This document shows, one piece after another, positions 8,305-16,931 of a stretch of 39,515 bases of DNA. The stretch spans positions 1 to 39,515 of the forward strand of contig CAJWHT010000032.1 of assembly GCA_913041495.1 (NCBI GenBank), read 5' to 3'. The stretch comes from an uncultured Desulfobacteraceae bacterium. GTDB lineage: Bacteria > Desulfobacterota > Desulfobacteria > Desulfobacterales > Desulfobacteraceae. Below the pieces are notes generated by a model, which ran no database searches, was not told where the DNA came from, and worked only from the letters and a program-made list of their open reading frames with translations. Numbering within the stretch: the first letter of the stretch is position 1; the number at the start of each line of letters is the position of its first letter. Made by a program: the position numbers and the translations under genes.

Positions 8305-10743
8305 TTAAAACAAACTGAGCTGCTTACCCCCCATGATTTCCGTGACACTCAAATCAAAGAAGCGTAACACGGCATCGGCGATGGGTTTGAGTTGTTTGTC
8401 GATGTAATGGGCGTAATCCGGATCATCGTGGGGGAGCTGGACGGGAATCGGCCCCCTTAAGGTCATGATATAAGAGATTTCTCTGAGGTTATCGTCATTC
8501 AACAGCCGTGCCGCCCTGACATGGGGGGGCACAGCTTTTATGTAGGCATCGGCGGATTTGGTGAGCCTTTTTCTGTAAGCCAGGTCTTTGTCGTGACGTC
8601 CGGCTTTCAGGTCCAGGATGGTTTGCCGTATCCAGGATGCCACTTCCCGGTCATGGAAGACCCGGTGGAACAGGTCGTATTGGAACTGCCTGGCAAACCG
8701 AGTCCAGTCGGAACGGACAAATTCCAGCCCGGTGAAGACCAGTTCTTCTTGATCTTCGTTTGCCCTATCCCCATTTGTTTTGCCTTTTCTTGTTATAATG
8801 CCGGCGTATCTTTTTTTGGCGGAATCCCCTCCGCCTCTCAGGGCAGGCAGGAAAAAGCGGGTGAATAATTTTTCAAACTCCATTTCCAGGCGGGATTCAA
8901 GGTCGAATGCATCCCGGATGGTCCGGGTGAGAAAGGTGTTGATCTCTTGGGCAAGTTGTTTTGCCGCGTTTTCCCCTTGGACTGCTTCATCCGGTTTCAA
9001 CTGAACAAATACCGAATCGGTGTCTCCGTAGAGCACGGCATAGCCTCTGTCTTCCAGGAACTGCCTGGTGGTTTTCAGCAGCCAGCGGCCGGTCCCGGTG
9101 ATGGACCGTGACAGTTCCGGATTGTAAAAGCGGCTTTTGGTGGTGCCCATGACCCCGTAAAAGCTGTTCATGAGGATTTTAACGGCCTGGGATAAATGCG
9201 GGTCTTTTTCCTGTTTTGCCCGGTCCCGGGTGTCCATGAGGGTGGTGATGAATTCGGGAAGCACATGGATCTCCCTGGAATAGGTGATGCCCACAGGGGT
9301 ATTCAGGTGGGGTGCCTCGGGATTCTTCCTGGCCGTCAGCCGGGACAGGGGATCTATATTAAAGGTGCGGATGATGGAAGGATAAAGGCTTTTAAAGTCA
9401 AATACCGCAATATTATCGAAAAATCCCGGGGACTTGGTAAATACCCAGCCGCCGGGGGCATTCCCTGCGTCCGTAATATCTTTTATATTGGGGGCAACCA
9501 GGCCGTGGCGGTGGATTTTGGGCAGCATGAAATGGTCAAAGGCGGCCACCGACCGTCCCACCCGGTCCATGGGAAGCCCTGAAATCCGGGCCCGTTTCCA
9601 GGTCAGGTCAATGAGGCCGGTTTCCCTGAAAATATCAGACACCAGGGTGCAGTCCAGAAGGTTGTAACGGGCCAGGGCTGTTTTATCCTCCCTGAACCGC
9701 CTTTCAATTTCCGCCACCTTATCCTGATCCTCACCGATATCCTTGCCATGGCCCAGGACACTTTCGGCAACTGTCTCCAGCCGGAAATTGTCAAAGGAAT
9801 AAAAGGCGCCCCGAAGGGTCGGCGGACCGTCTATGACGATTCGTCCGCTGATATCGATACCGTATACGCCTTTGCGGATTTCCCTGAGTTCCGGCCGTTG
9901 CCGGTTGCGTCCCAGGGTAAAGGGTATGCCGTGCTGCCGGTATTTTCTGTCCAGAAAGACCAGGTCGAATCCCACCACGTGCCATCCGATGAGAATATCC
10001 GGGTCCAGGATTTCCATGAGGCGGACAAAGGCGGTAAGCAATTGCTTTTCCCCGGGCAAACGGACCATCCAGCCGGTGGCGGACAAAGGTTCCGGCACGG
10101 CTCCTTCAAAGCCGGCCGGAAGTTTGGGGGTTCCTTTGCGGGGTGACGCAGATGATTTTTTGGCCTTTGGGTCCAGCATCAGGACCAGCCCCGGGGGTAA
10201 ACCTGAAACGCTTTCGGCGTCATGGCCTGTTGTATGGCAGGCAATAGAGTAAAGTTCTCCCCTCTGTCCGGTTTCGATGTCCAGGGACATCACGCAAAAC
10301 CCTGGGCGATAGGCGGCCGGGGTAACGATAGGGTTCGTGAATCTAACCATACCGCCCCGGGTGACCCCTTTCCCCTGGATTTCCACGCCGCCGTTTATAA
10401 ACCGTTCCATCAGGTAGCGGTCTTCCGGGAGGATATCCGATTCGTATGTGGTGATGCCGGCATCGGCCAGAAGCGTCCGGGCGCTGTAAAGTCCTGGCTG
10501 GGAGGTGAAGTAGAGGGCGTCCACAGGTGTGCCGCCAAAGGAGGTCAGTTCCACCTGCCGTCGCCGGTGGACCCTGCAATTTGCCGGAAGGACCGCGGAC
10601 CGTTCGATAAAAAACACCGGGCGGTCCCGGGTGATCACCACCTCAAAGGGGCCCTGGTCGCAGACACCTGTGTAACGCAGGCTGTGGTGCCGGCCTTTCT
10701 TCCGGTGCTCCCGGGTCAGTATGTATCCCTTGATACCCGTCAT
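8305..10743 (-). CDS. polB: Family B DNA polymerase (Pol II type)
   Basis: This is a DNA-directed DNA polymerase with proofreading exonuclease, of the Pol II/PolB family used in translesion or restart synthesis. It has 812 residues, close to E. coli Pol II (783). The 3'-5' exonuclease Exo I motif is D155-I-E157. Polymerase motif A (DFKSLYPSII) begins near residue 448, motif B is KILMNSFYG, and motif C (YGDTDS) is near 572 with the two metal-binding aspartates. All catalytic motifs look intact. The Shine-Dalgarno is weak. The gene lies 47 bases downstream of the MoaD/ThiS-like gene on the same strand, so the two may share a transcript. It converges with the usp gene, 20 bases away. Confidence 0.95.
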   Translation of the reverse strand: MTGIKGYILTREHRKKGRHHSLRYTGVCDQGPFEVVITRDRPVFFIERSAVLPANCRVHRRRQVELTSFGGTPVDALYFTSQPGLYSARTLLADAGITTYESDILPEDRYLMERFINGGVEIQGKGVTRGGMVRFTNPIVTPAAYRPGFCVMSLDIETGQRGELYSIACHTTGHDAESVSGLPPGLVLMLDPKAKKSSASPRKGTPKLPAGFEGAVPEPLSATGWMVRLPGEKQLLTAFVRLMEILDPDILIGWHVVGFDLVFLDRKYRQHGIPFTLGRNRQRPELREIRKGVYGIDISGRIVIDGPPTLRGAFYSFDNFRLETVAESVLGHGKDIGEDQDKVAEIERRFREDKTALARYNLLDCTLVSDIFRETGLIDLTWKRARISGLPMDRVGRSVAAFDHFMLPKIHRHGLVAPNIKDITDAGNAPGGWVFTKSPGFFDNIAVFDFKSLYPSIIRTFNIDPLSRLTARKNPEAPHLNTPVGITYSREIHVLPEFITTLMDTRDRAKQEKDPHLSQAVKILMNSFYGVMGTTKSRFYNPELSRSITGTGRWLLKTTRQFLEDRGYAVLYGDTDSVFVQLKPDEAVQGENAAKQLAQEINTFLTRTIRDAFDLESRLEMEFEKLFTRFFLPALRGGGDSAKKRYAGIITRKGKTNGDRANEDQEELVFTGLEFVRSDWTRFARQFQYDLFHRVFHDREVASWIRQTILDLKAGRHDKDLAYRKRLTKSADAYIKAVPPHVRAARLLNDDNLREISYIMTLRGPIPVQLPHDDPDYAHYIDKQLKPIADAVLRFFDLSVTEIMGGKQLSLF

Positions 10744-10790
10744 GGTGACAAATTACCAAGTTGGGGACAAAAAAACAAATAGGGCGGTGC

Positions 10791-11081
10791 TCAGCGGTTT
10801 TTTTCCGGATTCTTGAATCCCAAAAAGACCCGGTAGGGTCCGGGGGTGCCGTGGGGAACAAAGGCCACACGGTCACCGTCGTTGATGACGGTATCAAAGG
10901 GGGCCACTTTGCCGTTGATAAAAACGGCTTCCACGGCGGTTTTGTCCAGTCCCATTTTGTCCATAAGGGTGTGGGGGGTGGCATTCTCCGCGATTTCCAT
11001 CTGCGCTTCCTTATGGGGGATGTTTTTTTCTTTCAATGTTTTTTGCAGGAAGGAAAAGGCATTAAAGGTAATAGTCGGCAT
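10791..11081 (-). CDS. MoaD/ThiS-family ubiquitin-like protein with extended tail
   Basis: This 96-residue protein has the beta-grasp pattern of MoaD/ThiS sulfur carriers, ending in the characteristic FINGKVAPFDTVINDGDRVAF stretch cut here as FINGKVAPF and DGDRVAF around residues 53-74. True sulfur carriers end in a free Gly-Gly that is adenylated and thiocarboxylated. This protein instead continues with a GTPGPYRVFLGF tail, so activation at the end would require cleavage or does not occur. I recall similar tails in MoaD-like proteins of anaerobic deltaproteobacteria, where some are linked with tungsten or molybdenum cofactor enzymes, but no such enzyme is in this window. The next gene on the strand is polB. 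Confidence 0.78.
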   Translation of the reverse strand: MPTITFNAFSFLQKTLKEKNIPHKEAQMEIAENATPHTLMDKMGLDKTAVEAVFINGKVAPFDTVINDGDRVAFVPHGTPGPYRVFLGFKNPEKNR

Positions 11082-11175
11082 ATCGGGCCTCCGGGTATAG
11101 GCGGTTTGTTCTCTTGTGTTACCCTAAAATAGTATATAGGGGGTATCATAACCTGTACCGGCAGATAATCAAGAC

Positions 11176-11189
11176 CCCGAAGCTTCGGG
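11176..11189 (-). terminator. Palindrome after the DMT exporter gene
   Basis: CCCGAAGCTTCGGG is a perfect 14-base palindrome 34 bases past the stop of the exporter gene, followed on the minus strand by a modest T-rich stretch. It could act as a weak terminator; the tiny loop makes this uncertain. Confidence 0.3.
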
Positions 11190-11222
11190 TACCGGCAAAA
11201 CAGCGTGTATCGGTGCCGTGGC

Positions 11223-12107
11223 CTATTTCCGGTTCACCAGGTAAATACCGGATGCCACCAGGACAAGGGCGCATACAAGGAAAATCGTCACGGGTTCGTC
11301 CAGAAGAAGGGCGCCTGCCATGACTCCGAACAACGGCGACAGGAAGGTAAACGGGGCGATGCGGGACACCGGATACTTGCGGATCAGCCAGAACCACGCC
11401 ACATAAGTAATAAAGGCCACCCATACGATCTGATAGACAAGGCTTAAGGTCACAATCGGCGTAAGCCCTGTGATCCCGGGCTCTCCCAGCAGCACCGAGG
11501 CGGCCATGAGTATGGGGGCGGATATGCCGAGCTGGTACAGCAGGACCTTGGACGGTGAGATCCGGGTGAGGGGGCTTGCTTTGATGACAACGGTGACACT
11601 GCCCCAGGCCACGGCGGCACAAAGGAGCATGGTATCACCTAGGACCATCTCCCGGGTAGGCAGGCTGAAAGACTCATGAAATGCGGCAAAAATGCCCAGG
11701 AACGCCAGGAAAAGGCCCAACACCTGGCGCCGGCTGAGCGTTTCCGTTTTGATAAAGGCATGGGCGCCCAGGGCCACGACAAAAGGCGAGGTGTTCAGGA
11801 AAATCACCGACCGCGAAGCCGAGGTGAATTCAAGACCCCAGTAGATCAGGATGAACTCCACGGCAAACAGGGCGCCGGCAAAAAGCCCCCACCACAGCGT
11901 CCCGTCCCGTTCCAATACGGGCCGCCGCCGGACCGCCATCCACAGCCAGACAAGGATGCCGGAGCCACAGGACCGCAGGCCTGCCTGGAACACCGGTGAT
12001 ACCCCTTCAATACCCACTTTGATGGCCACCTGGTTAAGACCCCAGGATGCGCAGAGGATAATCAGGAGCAGGACACCCCAGAGATCGATTTGAGATTGAG
12101 TTTTCAT
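11223..12107 (-). CDS. DMT-superfamily permease (EamA family)
   Basis: This 294-residue inner-membrane protein shows two EamA repeats, with about ten hydrophobic helices in the 5+5 pattern of drug/metabolite transporters. The first repeat contains an ASWGLNQVAIKVG segment typical of the family, and the second begins near residue 150. Transporters of this type usually export metabolites or amino acids; substrate cannot be read from sequence. It is divergently oriented to the adenosine-specific kinase gene, with 162 bases between them. A second EamA member occurs at 35,380-36,330. Confidence 0.87.
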   Translation of the reverse strand: MKTQSQIDLWGVLLLIILCASWGLNQVAIKVGIEGVSPVFQAGLRSCGSGILVWLWMAVRRRPVLERDGTLWWGLFAGALFAVEFILIYWGLEFTSASRSVIFLNTSPFVVALGAHAFIKTETLSRRQVLGLFLAFLGIFAAFHESFSLPTREMVLGDTMLLCAAVAWGSVTVVIKASPLTRISPSKVLLYQLGISAPILMAASVLLGEPGITGLTPIVTLSLVYQIVWVAFITYVAWFWLIRKYPVSRIAPFTFLSPLFGVMAGALLLDEPVTIFLVCALVLVASGIYLVNRK

Positions 12108-12184
12108 GGCTTTCCGTTATAGATGAAAAGGGAGGTCATATCCAGCACTAAATCACCAATCGGGGATATACGTGCATTCGCCGG

Positions 12185-12214
12185 TTGTTTTTCCCGGCCC
12201 GGTGTGGTTATAAG
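12185..12214 (+). promoter_or_regulatory. Candidate sigma-70 promoter for the adenosine-specific kinase gene
   Basis: A TTGTTT hexamer and a TATAAG hexamer are separated by 18 bases, ending 55 bases before the gene start. The -10 match is good and the -35 match poor. Confidence 0.35.
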
Positions 12215-12269
12215 TTAGGGACTATCGTCATAAAAAACATCACATCAACACAATCACTGGAGGACAGCC

Positions 12270-12752
12270 ATGGAACTTACAACCCTGACCATAGAAAATC
12301 CCGAGGAACTGAACCTTATCCTGGGCCATGCCCATTTTATCAAGACGGTGGAGGACATCCACGAAGCCATTGTCTGCACGGTGCCCAACGCCAAGTTCGG
12401 TGTGGCCTTCTGCGAAGCGTCCATGGAATGTTTGGTTCGCTACAGCGGCACGGACGAGGATTTGATCGAGCTGGCCAAGAAAAATGCCTTTGCCCTGTCC
12501 GCGGGGCATTCCTTTATCATTTTCATGCGGGACATGTTCCCCATCAATATCCTAAATACCATCCAGAATGTGCCGGAAGTGGCCAGGATTCATTGCGCCA
12601 CGGCCAATCCCGTGGAAGTGATCATTGCCGAAACCAAGCAGGGCAGGGGGATACTCGGGGTCATTGACGGATTTTCCTCCAAGGGGATAGAGACCGAGCA
12701 AGACATTGAAAAACGCAAAGGGTTTTTGCGCATGATCGGTTACAAACAATAG
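12270..12752 (+). CDS. Adenosine-specific kinase family protein
   Basis: This 160-residue protein matches the adenosine-specific kinase family (PF04008), small single-domain proteins known mainly from archaea and anaerobic bacteria. Recognisable blocks are HAHFIKTVEDIHEAIV-like (about residues 20-36), FGVAFCEAS (about 43-51), FPINILN (about 90) and a GRGILGVIDG loop near 130. The start is set by a GGAGG site 6 bases upstream. The family has been described as binding or phosphorylating adenosine, and this sits a few kb from adenine deaminase, so a purine salvage role is plausible. The convergent MttB-like gene ends 34 bases away. Confidence 0.88.
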   Translation: MELTTLTIENPEELNLILGHAHFIKTVEDIHEAIVCTVPNAKFGVAFCEASMECLVRYSGTDEDLIELAKKNAFALSAGHSFIIFMRDMFPINILNTIQNVPEVARIHCATANPVEVIIAETKQGRGILGVIDGFSSKGIETEQDIEKRKGFLRMIGYKQ

Positions 12753-12775
12753 TAGATGTCGATATCTTTGGGAGG

Positions 12776-12807
12776 TGAGGCCGGATCAGGCGACCTGTCC
12801 GGCCTCA
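12776..12807. terminator. Long palindrome between convergent genes, overlapping the MttB-like stop codon
   Basis: TGAGGCCGGA (12,776-12,785) pairs with TCCGGCCTCA (12,798-12,807), and an inner CAGG/CCTG adds four more pairs around a CGA loop. It lies between two converging genes and covers the last codons of the minus-strand gene. There is no clear T-run on either side, so a bidirectional terminator or mRNA end-protecting hairpin is inferred only. Confidence 0.5.
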
Positions 12808-14228
12808 GTCGTATCTGCCTTGCGTTGTATCACATAGTCGTTCAAGGCGGCTTCAATGGCCGGATCAAGACCGGGCTTCCGAAAGTCTTTAAGCCGCTTT
12901 TCCAGGTGGGATGCCGCAACCTCGTGAACCGTGTGAGCCCCGTTTGCCACCCACTTTGAATGGTCTTTCCGGTTGAACAACACCGGGGATGACAGGGACC
13001 TGAAGTTTTCAAAGGTTGACGGATGGGTAAGGTACTGGCCGCCGCTGCCCACATCCGCCACTGCCCTCAGGTTAAACCCTTCTTTTTCAATGGTGATGGG
13101 GGCGATCATCTGCCGGACTATCCGGCAGACCTCTTCGTCCATCAGCCATTTTTCAAAGCTCATGGTTCCGTAGGACCCCATCTGCCCACAGGCGTGATAG
13201 ATAAAATGTGCACCGGTACGCACGGCATTGCTCAGGGTCAGCGCACCTTCGGCCAAGGCCTGGGCATCGGGAAGGTGGGCATCCGTCAGGCTGCCGCCGG
13301 TCCGGCAGGGAAGTTTGTAAAACGCTGCCAACTGGATCGCTGCGGACGAAATCTTTATGGCCTCTGCCGCGCCGGCCGCAGACATCATGGTTTTCATATC
13401 CATGGGGGTGGAACTTGTGCCGTAAACCACGGGGGTACCCGGGGACAGCAGTTGGGTGAAGACAATGCCGGACAGGATCTCCGCGTTCATCAGGGCCAGA
13501 AACGTGGCCGGATCAACCGGGCCTGTGGCGCCGGCCAGCATCATGTTGGAGATAACCACGGGCTGGCGGTGGTGGGCCAGTTCAATGATCACCTCGGCCT
13601 GTTCCGGGGCAAATTGCAGCGGCGATGTTACATTGACCACGGCGATGACGGCATGGGTGGTATCAAAGGATAAGTTGCCCCCGAATAGAATCTCGGTCAT
13701 CCGCAGGGTGTCCCGTATGGTGGTGCCGTTGGCGGATGCGCCGAAAACCGGTTTGTCGCAAAGGGTCATGTGGGCCGCCATCATGTCCAGATGGGCAAGG
13801 CCAGGGGGGATGTCCCCGGGCTGGACCATGATGTAACCGCCAAGATCCAACTGATCCGAGGTCTGGACCAGTTTGCAGCAGGTATTGAAATCCGCCATGG
13901 TTGCGATCCGCCGGCTGCCGTCCACCCCCGCTATAAAAGGAGCGCCGCCGGTGGGCAGGAAAACGAAATCGTCCCCGCCGATATCAACTGAAAATTCCGG
14001 ATTCCGGGCATGGAGTGTAAATCGTTCAGGCACCGTTGCCAGGGCTGAGGCAATCTGGGTTTCCCTGAAAAACACCCGGGTACCGTCGGTTCTGAAACCA
14101 TGGCGCTCAAAAATTTCGGTGATCCGGGGGCTTTTAAAATCAACCCCTGTGCTGCGGAGAATATCCACCGATGCCTCGTGGATGAGGGTCAGGTCCAGGC
14201 GGGAAAATCGTTGCATTCGGTCAACCAT
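12786..14228 (-). CDS. MttB-family corrinoid methyltransferase homologue (non-pyrrolysine)
   Basis: This is a 480-residue member of the trimethylamine methyltransferase (MttB, COG5598) superfamily, a TIM-barrel protein that moves a methyl group from a quaternary or tertiary amine to a corrinoid protein. It reads through without an in-frame amber codon, so it belongs to the pyrrolysine-free branch, whose studied members act on substrates such as glycine betaine, proline betaine or carnitine. Family features include the N-terminal HEASVDILRSTGVDF region (residues 17-31) and a glycine-rich FLPTGGAPF segment near 90. No cognate corrinoid protein (MttC-like) or reductive activator is adjacent, so its partner must be encoded elsewhere. 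A candidate promoter with a perfect TTGACA lies just upstream. Confidence 0.88.
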   Translation of the reverse strand: MVDRMQRFSRLDLTLIHEASVDILRSTGVDFKSPRITEIFERHGFRTDGTRVFFRETQIASALATVPERFTLHARNPEFSVDIGGDDFVFLPTGGAPFIAGVDGSRRIATMADFNTCCKLVQTSDQLDLGGYIMVQPGDIPPGLAHLDMMAAHMTLCDKPVFGASANGTTIRDTLRMTEILFGGNLSFDTTHAVIAVVNVTSPLQFAPEQAEVIIELAHHRQPVVISNMMLAGATGPVDPATFLALMNAEILSGIVFTQLLSPGTPVVYGTSSTPMDMKTMMSAAGAAEAIKISSAAIQLAAFYKLPCRTGGSLTDAHLPDAQALAEGALTLSNAVRTGAHFIYHACGQMGSYGTMSFEKWLMDEEVCRIVRQMIAPITIEKEGFNLRAVADVGSGGQYLTHPSTFENFRSLSSPVLFNRKDHSKWVANGAHTVHEVAASHLEKRLKDFRKPGLDPAIEAALNDYVIQRKADTTEAGQVA

Positions 14229-14537
14229 ATCACAGCTTCTTTTTTTTATGATATATCAGTTCTTAAAACTCATATACCGAATATGGTTTCTTGTCAAATT
14301 CTAATAATTCGGTTCTTATTTTTTGTGAAGAACACCTCCGGAGTCCATGTTTCCATGTCACTTTAATATAATAAGGGGGGGATAGAAAAGCCGAAAATGA
14401 ACTGGATTGGAATGGAAGTAATACCCGTAATGTGGGGAAGGCGCTGAAAATCGGGATTGCCCTGTGGCTTTAAAAGAGGGTGTTGGCGATGACAATCACA
14501 TTTGCATTGTATTCAGACCCTTCACCTTTTGGGCCTG
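14229..14537. other. Intergenic region between the MttB-like gene and a small hypothetical gene
   Basis: This AT-rich stretch holds the presumed upstream region of the MttB-like gene at its left edge. Apart from the candidate promoter listed separately, I see no gene, tRNA or strong hairpin. Confidence 0.5.
14269..14297 (-). promoter_or_regulatory. Candidate promoter for the MttB-like gene
   Basis: On the minus strand TTGACA (14,297-14,292) is followed by TATATG after 15 bases or TATGAG after 17. The start codon is at 14,228. The -35 is perfect; the -10 choice is ambiguous. Confidence 0.4.
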
Positions 14538-14813
14538 CTAAACGCGGATGCCCCCGCGTGGTATTGGCGGTGGGGCCGGTGGTTGCCGGTCATTTGGCTG
14601 CCGCCTGTCGTCACCGCGGCGCCTGTCTTTCCTGAAAGAGAAATTGACGATAACGCCATCCCGTACACTTTTTCTTCTGTCACAGGTGGCGCGACGCCGG
14701 TCCCGCCTCCGTTTTTGTGTCACTTTTTTGCGTCGGTCAACAAATCCTTTTATTTCATTTGGCCCATCAAGAGCTTCCTGGTTGACTGGCAGTATTTTAT
14801 AGTCAAAAACCAT
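14538..14813 (-). CDS. Small basic protein with repeated DRR motifs
   Basis: I chose the ATG at 14,813 because GAGG lies 7 bases before it; a longer form from 14,870 lacks such a site. The 91-residue product is very basic and contains repeated short motifs of the type DRRK, DRRR and KDRRRGDDRR, with a Pro-rich tail. Proteins with runs of (D/E)RR(S/K)G(K/R)DRR are, from memory, common as unassigned small proteins in sulfate-reducing deltaproteobacteria. No enzymatic domain, signal peptide or membrane segment is seen. The charge suggests nucleic acid, polyphosphate or membrane-surface binding, which is inference. It is flanked upstream by another tiny possible gene in the same orientation. Confidence 0.55.
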   Translation of the reverse strand: MVFDYKILPVNQEALDGPNEIKGFVDRRKKVTQKRRRDRRRATCDRRKSVRDGVIVNFSFRKDRRRGDDRRQPNDRQPPAPPPIPRGGIRV

Positions 14814-14906
14814 TTGGATGCCTCGAAAAACGAATTTTATGTTGAAGTCGCCGTACTTTTTAAATACCATTTCACAACGAAATCAAGAAATCAATTGGTA
14901 AAACCT

Positions 14907-15035
14907 TTAGATTCGTGAAAAAAAACAACTATCGACGGTGGCCTGGTTCACCAGTGCGGCCCGTTCTTTCCTTGTCAAACAAGAATTTAATCCAACGGCA
15001 TTTACAAAGATGTCATCCTTATTATAATAGATCAT
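14907..15035 (-). CDS. Possible 42-residue small protein or gene remnant
   Basis: An ATG at 15,035 has an AGGA site 8 bases before it and opens a 42-codon frame. The protein contains LTRKERAALVNQA followed by TVDSCFF, which has the look of real helical coding sequence. It ends soon after a run of eight T bases on the minus strand, where a one-base slip would give a different end, so it could be the start of a broken longer gene. I do not recognise it. It lies between the adenine deaminase gene (divergent) and the DRR-motif protein. Confidence 0.33.
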   Translation of the reverse strand: MIYYNKDDIFVNAVGLNSCLTRKERAALVNQATVDSCFFSRI

Positions 15036-15095
15036 ATTTTTTATCCTCGTACTGATAAAGGTGATCCCAATAAGAGACCACCACGGAGCAACACC

Positions 15096-16907
15096 ATGAA
15101 CATATCCCAACGCCACTTAATTACCCGAGACCTGGCCGCCGTTGCCATGGGGCACAAAGCCGCCGACCTGATAATAGAAAACGGAAAACTTGTGGATGTC
15201 TGTACCGCCAGGATACGGCGCCGTTGCAGCATTGCCGTGTATAAGGGGTATATTGCCCTTGTGGGTGATACGGCCCATATCCTTAAGGATGAGAACACGG
15301 TTGTTGTGGATGCCGACGGCAAATACCTCTGTCCCGGCCTGATCGATTCCCACATGCATGTGGAAAGCTCCATGGTGGATCTGCCCGCCTTTGCCGCAGG
15401 GGTGCTTCCCCACGGCACCACCACCATCTGTCCGGACATCCATGAAATAACCAACGTTCTGGGAATGGATGCGCTGACGCTTTTCAGGGACAGCGGCAAG
15501 GATCTGCCCCTCAAGGTGCTGACGGCCATGCCGGTCTGCGTGCCCTCCCTGCCCGGAATGGAAGATGCCGGGGCGGTGGTCGGTCCGGAGGAGGTTAGAG
15601 ATGCCTACGCCCGGGGGCTGGCATTTCTTCAGGGCGAACAGATGAATTTTCCGGGTGTGGTGTTCGGAGACCCTGAGGTCCATAAAATCACCAGCCACGG
15701 TCTGACAGCCGGCAAGGTACTCACCGGCCATTATGCAGGGGACGATCTTAACGCAGGCCTGAACGCTTACGTGGCCTCCGGTATGATCGCCGACCATGAA
15801 ACCACCACGGCCGAGGGCGCCATGGCCCGGGCACAACTGGGGATGTTTGTCCAACAGCGCTACGGCAGTGCCTGGCTGGATCTGCCGAATCTGATCACGG
15901 CGATCACGGAAAACCCCGGGATGGACACCCGTTTTTTTACCCTGGTCACCGACGATGTCACCCCGGCCACCATTGCCCGCAGCGGCCACCTGGTCAGGGT
16001 GTTGCGCAAGGCCGTAAGTCTGGGGCTCAATCCCATTACCGCGCTGCAGATGGCCACCATTAATGCGGCCCAGCTTTTGGAGCAAAGCAATTGGATCGGC
16101 TCTCTGACCCCCGGACGGGCGGCGGATATTCTCTTGGTGAATTCCCTGTCTGAGTTTTCCATCGAGGCGGTATATGCAAACGGCGGACTGGTGGCTGAAA
16201 AGGGGCGGCTCAGTGTGGATATGCCCGTTTACAGCTACCCGGACTGGGCCGTGAATACGGTGCATCTCGATCACCTGGCCGCCGATGATTTTCAGATCTC
16301 CTCCTCTAAAAATCCCAGGGTGAACGCACGGGTGATCCGGTTGATTCCCGGCAGTGTGAATACCATTTCAGAACAGGCGCAGTTGCAGGTGACCAAGGGG
16401 CAAGTCTTAGCCGATCCCGGCCGTGACATTGCCAAGGCCGGGATGTTTTACCGTCACAAGCCCGGCAATGGTGCGGAAAATTCCCGGGCTCTTGGCCTTG
16501 TGACTGGCACCGGCTTTAAGGCGGGCTGCGCATACGCCTCTACAGTTTCCCACGACTGCCATAATCTTCTGGTGGTGGGAACCGATGATGCGGCCATGGC
16601 CCTGGCTGCCAATACCCTTATTGATTCCAACGGCGGGATAGCCGTGGTGGACAGCGGCAAGGTGCTGGCCCATCTGCCCCTGCCCCTGGGGGGATTGATG
16701 AGCCTTGAAACCGTTGAGACTGCTGCGGCAGGAGTGGACGAGATTGAGAAGGCCATGGCAGCCATCGGCTGCGATCATCCTGCATTTGAAATGACCCTGA
16801 GCCTGATGGGTCTGGTGGTGCTGGGAGAACTGCGCCTGTCCAATAAAGGCTTAGTGGAGATGAAAAACGGGGAGCCCCCTGTCTTTGTAGACTTGTTTCT
16901 TTCCTGA
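15096..16907 (+). CDS. ade: Adenine deaminase
   Basis: This metal-dependent amidohydrolase converts adenine to hypoxanthine and ammonia in purine salvage. It has 603 residues, in the range of the AdeC family (about 570-600). The amidohydrolase metal motif is H86-M-H88 in GLIDSHMHVESS, a signature stretch of this family, and an HGTTT segment follows near residue 106. The C-terminal domain holding the family-specific HDCHN motif is present near residue 488. The start ATG has GGAG about 8 bases upstream. I looked for a purine riboswitch in the leader and found no convincing core. Confidence 0.95.
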   Translation: MNISQRHLITRDLAAVAMGHKAADLIIENGKLVDVCTARIRRRCSIAVYKGYIALVGDTAHILKDENTVVVDADGKYLCPGLIDSHMHVESSMVDLPAFAAGVLPHGTTTICPDIHEITNVLGMDALTLFRDSGKDLPLKVLTAMPVCVPSLPGMEDAGAVVGPEEVRDAYARGLAFLQGEQMNFPGVVFGDPEVHKITSHGLTAGKVLTGHYAGDDLNAGLNAYVASGMIADHETTTAEGAMARAQLGMFVQQRYGSAWLDLPNLITAITENPGMDTRFFTLVTDDVTPATIARSGHLVRVLRKAVSLGLNPITALQMATINAAQLLEQSNWIGSLTPGRAADILLVNSLSEFSIEAVYANGGLVAEKGRLSVDMPVYSYPDWAVNTVHLDHLAADDFQISSSKNPRVNARVIRLIPGSVNTISEQAQLQVTKGQVLADPGRDIAKAGMFYRHKPGNGAENSRALGLVTGTGFKAGCAYASTVSHDCHNLLVVGTDDAAMALAANTLIDSNGGIAVVDSGKVLAHLPLPLGGLMSLETVETAAAGVDEIEKAMAAIGCDHPAFEMTLSLMGLVVLGELRLSNKGLVEMKNGEPPVFVDLFLS

Positions 16908-16931
16908 TTCTATTTTAATTTCAATATGTTC

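Noticed and set aside
12786-14228. Pyrrolysine-encoding amber codon in the MttB-like gene
   Set aside because: The frame is continuous to a TGA stop, with no internal TAG.
14383-14473. Short plus-strand frame before the DRR-motif gene with sensible-looking residues
   Set aside because: Only about 26 codons, no start codon with a ribosome site; probably chance.
14907-15095. Purine riboswitch before adenine deaminase
   Set aside because: I could not find the conserved three-way junction core, and the region overlaps a possible small gene on the other strand.
15117-16274. 385-codon minus-strand frame opposite adenine deaminase
   Set aside because: High-GC antisense frame; its residues mirror the deaminase codons and no domain is visible.
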